A DNA stretch of 64,000 bases from Lumbricus rubellus (Eukaryota; Annelida; Clitellata; Crassiclitellata; Lumbricidae), in NCBI GenBank assembly GCA_945859605.1, contig OX243811.1:54729113-54793112 (forward strand), written 5' to 3'. A program made the translations under genes and the position numbers. Numbering within the stretch: the stretch's first letter is position 1; every line of letters starts with the position of its first letter. Below, piece after piece: positions 47,901 to 59,900 of the stretch. Below the pieces are notes generated by a model. That model searched no databases. It saw only the letters and a list, made by a program, of their open reading frames with translations, and was not told the DNA's origin.

Positions 47901-50900
47901 TCAGTCTATGCTCCACCAGATCTCTTAACTGACTCCTCAAAAGACCTCCATCAGTTTGCTCCTCCTACATATCTTGCCTTTTAAATGTCACCTCTCCTCT
48001 GCATGAACTCACCTCACCTACTCTCCAATGATGACTGAGAACCAAACTCTTCAAGCTAACCTATACTGATATCACTGTTGCACCTACACACAACCACCAC
48101 CATCACCAATTAATTATCTCCATAGAGCCATTCTGTCGGCTTGACTTCCCGGATTCTGACCAAGCATCACAACGAACAGAGTAGCCTGGCTATTATGGAC
48201 CTGATTTTATAGCACCAGTGAAAGGTGGTGAGGAGATGGCGAAAAATTGGTCTCACAGACGTGCTTTAAGTTAGTGCTGAGAAATTTCCAAAGGTGTACA
48301 TTACATTACATAGAGTAGGAACAGAATTCTTAACAGAACACTGCCTTGTGGAACACTCAATGTGACATGCGCAGAAGGCAGCTTCTGGCCATTGTTATCA
48401 AATTATAATTATGAGCTCTGTCTGTTTACTACTACCAACTTCAATAACTAAGATCATAAAAAGTATTGCTTACTTTTGCACTTCCTTGAGCTGTATTTCG
48501 AGAGGAGCTTATAAGGCTAGAGCCAACTTCAAACAGCTGCCTAGAAACGTGACATATCCATGTTGACACAAAATTACACCAATGCTCAAGAGGTCTTTTA
48601 GCATATTAGCAAATATATTCTTTATGGAACCAGCCACATTCCGAATTCCCATGCACAGACATTGTATATAATAAGCAATCAATAGTCAATATGAAAAAAG
48701 CATTCTAACCATGAAAGTATTTTTCATGTTATAAATGGTGAGTTAATGGCAAAACACAATCAAGAGATCAGCGTAGAAGGTAATAGGCCAATGGTTCTTC
48801 TGAAGGTAGAAACCTATGAAGGATATGAAGGACATGGCCCAGGTTTCCCAGAACCCCCGAAAACTGTCATTGAGAAGGTATCACTGACGGATCAATCTGT
48901 TCATCTCAGACTGGTTGCCCTCACTACATAGAAGTTCAGGGCCAGATCTATAGACAACATAGAGTCAATATGCTCACAGCATACATGAATCATGGTGCAT
49001 ACTATCAGGCAACACATTGGGGATGGGGTAGGGCAATGGTGCTGACCTTTGCTAGGCAATCGAACAAGAAGAGCCATTGATCACTTGACTCAAATGGCAG
49101 GGTAATAGTTACCAACAGCCAAGATCTTCAAATTTTGCCAATTATTTTGCGTAACCGGTTGCTATGTTTTCCATGCGCATGAGTAAGCTGGAAGGGTTTG
49201 TCTCCTTTGCTTCTGTTGACCAATTGAATTGGTGTATAGTTTATTTGTATATGTTATGTTTTTAAGATCATTTAAGTGCTCAATAAGATGTTTGGCTATG
49301 GTAGATACAAAGTACCAGTACATAAATACATTGGTGATAAGTAATTTAAGAAGTCATTGCTCATAATGGACCATCCATACATGACGTCATGCATCTATGG
49401 GGAAGGGCCACACATTTGTGACTATATGTGACATGCCTTTACTAGACATCATATGAATTATGTGTTGGTGCATGACGAGAGGGGTCAAAATCGTTGTAAA
49501 TTGCAATATTACATTATTTATGGACAGTCCCTAAAACAGAGTGGCTAAAGAATTACTATGAAGGCATAAAACAGTGACGTGATATAACTCACTTGTAGGA
49601 GTCCTCATAGTAGCTACTTCTCACTTCAGGCTGTAAGCTTTGTCCACCAGCACCAATGTTAGTAGAAAGTTTCCTTAAGTCAATTGCACCTGCAATGCCT
49701 GCTGGATCGATTTCGTCCTGATTACTAGTTGCCTTTCTCAACGCAGTGACGCTCTGCCTTAGAATCGTTGAATCCGGTGTCGCATTGCCACCAGCCACAC
49801 CAGACAAACTTGAAATTGCATTGACCAGGGTTAGCCGAAACTGCAAAAAATCAGAGCGCTGCTATTGCTATGCAGAAATAAAAGTGGTCCTCATCATCCT
49901 GACCACTTACAACGTGCACTGAAATAGTCTAATCGAACAACTCAAATGGATAAATTAATCCAAATTTGAATGAACAACCTGTAGGGATTTCATTAGACAA
50001 TAGGGTCGGTGAAACAATTAAAGATAACAATTAACAATTGGTGAGGTGCACAAAAGTGACATAATGTGCACAGTAGAACAAACCAGATCTGGTAATTTGG
50101 TTTTGTTTCATGAGATGTCCAAAGGCAACCAAACGCATAAAAGCCTTAATCTTGCATGGACGTATTACTCTCCCAAGGCAATGTTTTCCCTATTGCAATG
50201 TTATTAAAGAGATATCTTTTGTTCCATCTACAAGATTAATTCACAATATAACCACTTTGCTTATTACAACCCACTTCTACCCTAACACGTCAACACCTTA
50301 ACTTTAGGTCATCACTACAATTCGCAAATCAATCCAAAGCCATAGTTGTTCTGCATCTTTGGAACAAACTCTTACTGGACAGAATGATAAATCCAACCTT
50401 ATCTCATCTCTTGCCATTTCACCACAGCACAACTGTGCAAACTGTCATTAGAAAACACTTTTTGTTTAGATCTGATAGAGAGTTGCAAGTACAGCACTCT
50501 TGCGAGATACTCAAAATGTTTTATATTACTAAGCATCTTGATACATACATAAATGCAGTCTTGTAATATAATTTAAAAATTAAATACACATGCAGGATAC
50601 AATATTTCAATGATCACCTGCTTCTTGTCGCCCACTGAATCCGTCAAAATGTTTTTTGTTGTAAGATCATTTGTAGTAAAAGCGATCAAATCAAGCAGAG
50701 AAGTCGATCCTGCAATGTCGCCCTGAGCCTTCAGTCGACTGGCATTGCGAGTCATTTCTTGTAAGTCTGCTAGTGTAAATTTATATCCAGAAACCTGATT
50801 ATGAATAACATGTGAAAAATTAATAACAAGCCCCTTATGTATTCTTGTACCAAACCCAACCATTTGTGCTTGGTGGAATGTAATTATTGCATTGTATTGT

Positions 50901-53900
50901 ATTAATGAATTTCTAAAGCGCCTCTCCCATTACAGCCTAATCAGATGCATATTGCATACCCAGCATGAAGAGCCTACGAGAAAAGAAAAGTCTTAAGGCT
51001 AAGTGCTGAGGCAGCAACACCCTCTTGGAAAGAGTCAAAGAGTGGAGGTAATTTAAAGGTGCAACAGGCCAGCTTACATGCATGCATGGTGTTGCGGGCA
51101 GTAGCAGAGTTTGATGTACAAGAGATCATTTCCATCTAAACAATGGTAATGACCACCTGAAGAAACCATAGGACGTCAATGGATAAGATCAGAGATAGCG
51201 TAGAGTGACTGGAGCCTGTCTCAAAACCACACTAGAAGTGAGGAACAGAACCTTAAGCGAATACAGGCAATGAGTGGAAGCCAGCGTAATTGGTCAATAT
51301 CAGCTCAAAGCATGTAACAAGTGATAATCAAATCATATAGGTCAACGAATTCAAAAGGTGGTGGGGTTTCAAAGATAGGGTCATTCAAAGATATCCAAAT
51401 ACAAATCAACAAAATAAGTCTAGGGTGTGTTAAATGTGGACACAGGTTTAACAAACTACCAGAATCATCAATAAAATTCAGTCAGTGACGAGCTTAGATA
51501 GGAAGCATGAGACAATGGCAAGAAAGCTAAACAAAAGTAAACATAGTTGCTCACACCCAGCAAATGAATTAAACTTTTTGTTTCTAAACGTGGTATAATC
51601 AGCCACTTACAATAGCTTTTAATTCAACCGTTGTTTTTACTGCAAAACTGTCGGAAATGGTAGCTGATATGCAGATCCTGTAAGAGTTAGCAGCATCACC
51701 ACTTGGTAGTCTTAACTTCTGAACACCAGACTGTAAACCATTATATAAGATAGATGACTCTGAAAATGAAAGCATACATGTGTAAAACATAGTGCATTAG
51801 TAAAATGCAGTTGATGAGCCTAATAATAAACTCTGTTAACCGTTATCAGTTACAAGTGAGAGATAATTGTCTGTGCATATCTAACACTTGTCAACAACGT
51901 TAAATTTAAAAGTTATTGTTGTGCATATTTGCTGGTTGATCATGGTTTGTCTTCAGAGTAAAAAACTAGAAAAACTAAAGCGTAGTTTGCTGCAGTTTGC
52001 ATAAGTGCTATATAAGTTTCATTGTCTTCAACACGTAACTTAGCTCAGTCTAAATTCTAAATTCCAAAGTTCACATAAAATCCAACATCAAAGTTGTGCA
52101 AAATTACTAACCTCCGCCTCCCGTACATCCATGCAATGTAAACGTGTAAGTTAGCGGTACGCTGCCAACCGCACCAATACATGAAATCGCGAAATCAGTC
52201 ACCATGGCAAAGCCAACGTTGGGTGCAACTAAACAGCGCTCCACTATAGGACTCCCAGTAGTTTCAAAAGTGTAGTTAGAGGCTCTTTTTACCTGGTTGT
52301 CATATGTAACTAAACACAAAACATTTTCAGCATCAAGTACATGCAGTTCCTTCTGTCCATGACATAAAATACTTAGAGAAAATAAACAGCAAAACCTTGT
52401 CAGATGAAAGACATTACATAATCAATTTCAAGAGAGCCACAACTCTTTGAGTCACATAACTGGTTAGACACAAATATACAAGTGGAAGCATGTAATCATT
52501 GTAATGGGGTGTGGGAAAGTTCAAATTTTTGGTGCAGCATTTTAAACACTCATAACTTTTACAAACTCACGAATATTTCTAATCGGTTTTAGGATATCGT
52601 GTAAATATGGCCACTCTTGCTGTGTTTAAAATTTCAGACAAATCTTAAAGGTTTTGACCGAGTTATGACACTTTTTGTGTGTTCTACTTTTTATCCGGAC
52701 ACAGTGTAGAAGTGTCATATAACAAGTGACAAGTCTTTGGTGTGATTTTCACCACTGCACATCGAAACTGAGAGTCATCACACACCTACAAGAAGTAAGA
52801 AAGTACCACTTACCGACTAAATTGATTGTATATAAATCATGGGCAGCAGATTTAAATACATTAGGTTTGATGGAGAGCACAGCGCTGTTCAATCCACCAT
52901 TTGTATCCTGAAGAGTGAGAATTCGGACTGGACCTTTGCTACTCGCTGCTATACTCCACTGATAACTCTGATCCAAACACCTCAAGCAAGTGGCTCTGAG
53001 TACAAGAGGAAACGATGGATTCATTATGTAATCACAGTTCACCTCACAGTCTATGTTAATACTATTTGTTTCTCTTGCATCGATCAGTGTGATAGTCTGC
53101 GAGACGCTCTGACTCAGAAAGAAGGGCTTGCTGATAGTGACACTAAACGTATAGTCTGCTGGTTGAACGTGGGAATTAAGGAAGGCGGAAGAGGCAAACT
53201 CAATGACTTTGCTCGTTTTGCTCAGTAGCATGTGCTCATTAGCGATGCAGTCGCTTGCTGTTGCACCTACAATGAAAACAATTCATTTTACAGCTCAACC
53301 ATAGATGTAAAAAACGATGAAAATAGAATAAAAACCGGTAAAAAACGACGTTTTTTTCAAAATAATAAAAAATGACAAAAAACGATAAAAAACCGAAAAT
53401 AATTTGCCTTTGTTACATGTGAAACTTCATTTTAAGCTCAAAAACCTTCCTTATGAAAGTTTATCTTAATCTGCAAATATGTATTTCTTAAATGCTGACT
53501 TAAACAATTACATAATGACACTATTGTTAGCTGAATCTTTGAGAGGACGGTGAAAACTTATGGAATATCAGACAAAAATTAAATTAAGGAAAATAATTAT
53601 AGACAGCAAATAAATAATTATAGTTACATAAGAAAATCAAAACGATAAAAATCGATGGAAAAAATAAAAAACGGAAAAAACGACGTTTTTTGAGAGAGAA
53701 TAAAAAACGGAAAAAACGTTTTTTACAACTATGAGCTCAACCATGGATTCAAACATAATTTATAGCATTATAAATAGCCATGAGAGTTACATTCAGCACA
53801 TGCTGTGCTCACAGGTATAAAATGGTAACAGATTGTCCCAATAAAGTGACTTCAATTCCGACATGGGCATGAGCATTATCTATGTATGTATGATCAGCTG

Positions 53901-56900
53901 ATCAGCATTAAATGGTTTCAAAAGGTCTTATAAGAATGTTCATGCATACATAATATAACAATCTTGAGCTATAAAAAATCCAACCATGGAGCACGGCATG
54001 CATTATGCGTAGACATCTTACATTTACCATGATGTCTATGATGGCATGTATTCAAATTGGCAGCCTTGATAAAAGATCTAGCACGATAGAAACAACTGAA
54101 AATGAGAAGAGTTGAGGCAACATGGAAGGGATTTATTGCAAGGAACCTATATTTTATTCTTGAGCAGAATTAAGCCACAGCCATATATATTCAAGTACTT
54201 ACCAGTTTCTTGTATATGCAGCCCAAATACTTTAGCTTACATTCGTACTGAGGCAATCATGGTGTATGGTGCATTTTCACAGTGATCAGTGCAAAAATTT
54301 TGGTTTAAAACACTGTAACGGTGACAGAGTACTAAAAGTGACTGGGAAGCCAATGCAGCTTGCCAACGGACTACATGCTTTGGCCTGCCTGGAATTGGTT
54401 TTGAGGAATCATATGTCACCTCGTTTTAACATGTGTTTTTTTCATTTCTTATTGGATGAGAAAATTACACAGTCAAGGGAAGGGCACAATTGGACAGATA
54501 ATTCCAGGAAGTTAGAACAAAGATCTTTTTATGCCTTACACGAAGAAAGTCATAATCGTAGTTGTTTTAAAAGCGCATGTAGGCACTCAAGATGAAAACT
54601 CTTACTGTTTTCAGTTATTTTTAATCATGCTAGTGTTACAGGAATGTTAGGAATTTCGCCGCAAATCTACGATTGCTACAAACAGGAAATGCTGCACCTC
54701 TATTAGCTTCAGCCAGCGATGCATGTGCAACTTCAACAAGGAATAGCGACCACCCATTTTGTGCTAAGTTGTTAAATTCAACCAGCCTCGTGGGACTTGT
54801 AGGCTACTTCGATGTGGGCCCACCGCACCTTCTCATGCATTGGACCTTCATGCTCCATTAGCAACTCATGAAACATTCTCAAAATCACTTCAGTCGCACT
54901 TGTTCAGAACTGTCGGGTAGCTATACGTTAAGCACCTTCGTGAGGTTATTGTAAGGCACTATAAATTTACAAATGATCATATAAATTATACATACATACA
55001 TAATGTTCATGTCTTTGTCGCAAATACCAGTACTTTTGTAACTGTAATTTTCTGCAATCTGTCATCACTTAATTTGATTTAGTCTCTTTCTTTTCAGCTA
55101 TCTTGATTAATTTTTCTTGGGAATTCTTTTACTTGGGTGACCCTTCCCAGCGGGATTGTCGTGGTTATATTAAATGATTATCAAATTAAACACTTGCTAT
55201 GCATGTATAATTATTAATTATAGGTAGAAGTTAAGCTAGGCAATTTAATTGGTGAGTTTAGGTAATATGTGTGGCAACATATAAAATATTAATACATAAA
55301 ACCAATGACTGCAGCTAAGCGTAATAACGAGTGGTCAAGGTTACCATGACAACAAAGGATGCTAAGCCTATTCGTGATTGGTGCAAACTGGAAACGAATT
55401 GAGTGACGAGTTAAAAATGACGTCAGCGAAGTGGACGTTGAGTTTTTGACTCTCTACAGGTATATCTGGAAATGGTGGTTGTTTCGCTGCGGTGATCAAT
55501 CCAAAGCTGTGATTTTCAGAGTAGAGACGAAGGTAATTGAACTGTTCGGACGATCAACCGATAGTTCAAAGTATTGTGCATTAAGTGCAACGCAATTTAA
55601 ATGAGAAATTTGCGTTAGTGCATAATAATCATCGTGTGAAGTGTGAGACACTTGCGAAGAAGACGAACTCTTAGGCAACAGTCTGAAGAGTCGTGTAATT
55701 TGAATCGGCTAGTGAACAGCTGATTCGGCGTGTGAAGTACGAGGGACGTTTGGTCAACTGGAGAAGAGCTGTGAGGTGAATGCGACGACTCATCTTGTGT
55801 GCAACTGATTCACGGCAAGATACGAGTAAGGCGATTGGTGTGGTTGCTTCCATGACTGCATTTCAACCGTCTGATCAACATTCTTGACTGCGACGATCGG
55901 ACGACGGAGAGAGCCGAAGACATTCGAGTTTCATACAACTCGACAGATAAGAGCAAATATAATATTTCCTAAGTAACTCGCCACACTAGGTAAATAGGAT
56001 TGTTATTTGTTTGTGCAATTGAATGATATTGAATAACTTTATTCTATTATATATTTCATAAGAAGCTGGGAGTTCGTTGAATTTGGAAGAATTTCTTGAG
56101 TAAGTTAAACCCAACCGATTAACCACTAGGATAATAAAGTGCCCTTTTACACGGGATACGACAGGGATGTCCATCCCTTTTGGGCCCCCCCTTTGTAGCC
56201 AATGCATGCATGTTTTGTACTTTTATTGTTTTCTTGTTTTCTGGTTGCAATAAAGTGAATTGTATTGCATTGTAATCATAAATGCCGAAATTCTAAAGTC
56301 ACAATGTAGGGAACCAGTTTATTCATGAGTGCAGTGTCATATCAGAGCATTGTCTTGAGATATAAAATGAAACGCCAAGCCTGGTTGTTTAAAGACCGTG
56401 GAGAGAAGATCAAGGAGCTGCTAAGGTGAATTTGCCTTAAAATATGAGAGGGATTAGACGGCAGACGAGCAGATGGATCAAAGCAATTATTTTGACAATT
56501 AGACTTAAATTTTAAGTGGAAAGCCTGATGGATTAAAGACAGAGATGACTGAGACAGATCATGTTGAGGTGGGGTGTGTGTGTGGGAGGGGGGGGTGATA
56601 CACTGGCAGAGGAACAGAGAATGTGCAGAATTTGGGAGGTAGACAGTTCGAGAATCAAGGAGGCAAGGAATATGGAGCTGTTAGAGAATTTGGGGTGAGT
56701 GGGGTTAGAAGAATGTTGAGAGAATTGAAAAGGGTTTTGTATGAAAATGTAATGGTAGAGCAGAGTTTTTGAATAGAGAAGAGTTGTCACTTGCTTCAAT
56801 TACTTTATTTACAAAGATTATATAAATTAAGTGAATTACAGTACATCATAAACAAACAAAACAGCACAAAGTAGAATTATCCCATACAGGAGTAATTTGA

Positions 56901-59900
56901 CTTACCAGTGGTATCAGCACAGCCCGTTCTACCCAGCAGGTCAAGATGGATTGATCCCACAAGAGGTGCAGCAGTGCCTGGCTGAATCATCAGCCAGCAG
57001 AATGGGGACCCAGGAATATATCTCATATCAATTCCAACACAGAGAACTTCTAAAATACAGTGTCTCAGACATTCAACTGAATTTTGATCATTGGTTAGAA
57101 TTCCACCAGGAACATGCATGCCATACTTGGGTTGTGACCATGTACCTTCACAATCAGTAGAAGAAGCTGCAACAAATCAATTTAAAATATTACTAAAATG
57201 TCGTGAATGGCCCTTAGCTGAACTGTCTGCATGTATATAAGGGCAGAGGCGCATACAGAAATTTCCGAAGGGGGGCCAACAATTTTTTTCTCAGGTAGGC
57301 AAAAATCTTGAAATATATACATTTTCCCTGCCAAAAAGATCTGATGACTTTTTTAGTTATTACATCAGGATTTTGGGAAAATATACCATTGAAACCTAAT
57401 GTATGGGCCTTGGTTGAAACCACGTTCTATGGACATCTGGATCCGCCCCTGTATATTAAAGGGTAAATTAAAAATACATCCTTTATAGGCTTTTGGTGTC
57501 TGGTCAAGTATCAAGGCCTTAATATATGTAGTGCACAATGCATATATTATATATATTATATAATATATAAAAAAATAATAAGGCTAGCAATCAGGACCTC
57601 CAGAGAAATGAAGGAAATGGGGCTTTTGACCTTGAAACCCCTGCAATCGCTTGTGACTCCACAGCCATCATGAATGGATTGCTAAGTGTATATGTATGTA
57701 CTATGTACATTATATATACACTTATATTATAAGTGTATATATAATGTACATAGTACATGCTGATTGCTAGCCTTATTATTTTTTTATGCCTCAAGGTACA
57801 CATGACCACTCAAGAATTAAAATGTAATTTATTATAATTATTATTATTATAATTATTATTATTATTATCATTATCATTGTCACTATTATTATTTTTCTGT
57901 ATCCGAGATAGTCCTAATCCCACAGACGGCTAAAACTGAGTACAGACTACGGAGACAATAAGATGGAGGTCCATCGGCTATTCACTCGAAAAGTTCTGGC
58001 TGGGCAAAATAACGACGGAAGGTCACGGTATTAAAGCATTGGATGACGATCGCTCAGTGCTGAAAGAGATAACAAGTTTCTTTCAAGTCTTCGGTGATTA
58101 TGGTAAGTCATCTTCCTAATTCTTTTATGAATTCCAGTCCGTTGTTACTGTTGAAGGCCAAGGTCTTAAAGGCCAGCGACAAAAGCATATGGGATTCAAC
58201 TGTATTTGGCATTCTGCCTGGTTGCAGCCAGTTCCACCACCACTTCTGCTACGGCAGACGTTGAATTTAGGTACAAAAGAGACGTGGTGTCCGCCACTGT
58301 GACACCCCACACAAGACTAAATATTCCACAACATGGAATCAGTGTCAACCTATTGGTGCACTTTTTCTGTTGTTGACAATCCGAGTGGCTATTTTATGTT
58401 GGGGATGCTCACACGTGTGAGATGGTGGCTGATCAGGTCATTCAAGATGGTGTGTCTGGCGATCCTACCCGAACCAAGGTCGCAGGACAGTCTCACTCCT
58501 CAATCCTAATTTCAAATTTGTTGGTGACAACAGATCATCTCAAGCTATCTGACCTTCTTTTAATCCCAACCTGGACTTCTGCTAACAACCTTACATCAAA
58601 TAGCACCAAATCTAAAGTAAAAGCACTTCAGATAATTTTTATATCTAGCTTGGTACTCTTCAGCAGCCGGATAAAGTGGACTTGAAATTCTACTCTGCTG
58701 ATTGCTGAATTCCCTACCTTTGTTTTCTCCAACTTGGTCCACAACTTGGATGTCATCCTGGACCAAGAACTGTCTTTATGAAGCACATGACAGCATAGAC
58801 TTGCCTCTATTGTTATTATTATTATTCGCAACAGCTGCAGGTTGTCACCAGCTCTCCTTTATCCAAATGCTCTGCCATTTGGACCACACAGGAAGATGGT
58901 CCATGTAAAAGGCCTCAATACAATCATCAGCAAATAGACGAGACCTCAAGCAGTCTAAAAATACCCCAATGTTCGAGGTATACAGAACAAGCGCCAGCAA
59001 AGGAACAAGAATACAGTCTTGAGGGAGACTGTAAGGGACAGTGATCCAAGGAGTGCAATTAGAGCCAAAAACCACGGAAATGGATCTATCGAAAAGAAAA
59101 GAATGGAATAGGGCGGTCCTGTCCATGATGTCAAAGGATATAGACAACCAGCTGAGGTCAAAGGCTGAGCTAACGTCTTACAGCTTGAGTTAAGGGCGAA
59201 AAAGTCTCTGCAGCAAATTTCCAATGACAAATCATAATTATCCATATCTAAGAACATGAAAACCTGAAAAACAAATGCTTACCGGCAGAGATTTTGATGA
59301 AGTGGAAACATTCGTCCCTGGCGCGCAAGTAGTAATAAGTCGCACTGCTTAGCCCAGTCGATGGACTGTTCTCAATCTGCACAAAGCAATATGTACGGGC
59401 AACTGCCGAGGGGTCTATGTAAATCCCCTTACAGTAACTGTCATAAACACAGAAGTTCTGGCAATCAGCTAAAGTTGTATAAGGAGTAGGAAGTCCCTTA
59501 GTATCGCGTTCATCTGTGGGACCTAACCAGCCTCCCTGGCAAGGATTATCAACTGCAACACAAGATCATTTGGCATGTAATGCTATATAATTATGCTGAA
59601 TGAAATTGCAAAGAAGTCTCTGGAATCCTAGATTCCTACTGGAGAAGAGTAGTTGGATGGCTTTATTAAACCCCTGTGGACCGACCCTGGACCAGATACA
59701 CTGAAGCAGATGTGTCCTGCTCACTTAGACTCTCTACCGATTACAATAATAAAGTAACAAGTGCATTAGAATTCATGAAAAGCGAATATTTTCACATATT
59801 GGTCTAACGATGAAAATGGCCAAGCAAGATTTGCACTTCAAGAAAGAAACCCACAACATTGATAGAAAGACTTCAGGTATAGCATTGAGGATCAATGCAA

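Noticed and set aside
54237..54861. Plus- and minus-strand frames in a polycystin intron.
   Set aside because: No conserved domain or suitable splice borders; probably decayed repeat sequence.
55157..56163. A host gene exon or complete LTR retrotransposon in the LINE tail insertion.
   Set aside because: No gag or pol frame and no second LTR; it is a solo LTR.
58125..58310. Possible third cysteine-rich cassette (minus frame with several Cys).
   Set aside because: It lacks the shared C-x3-C-x5-C spacing and phase-1 splice borders.
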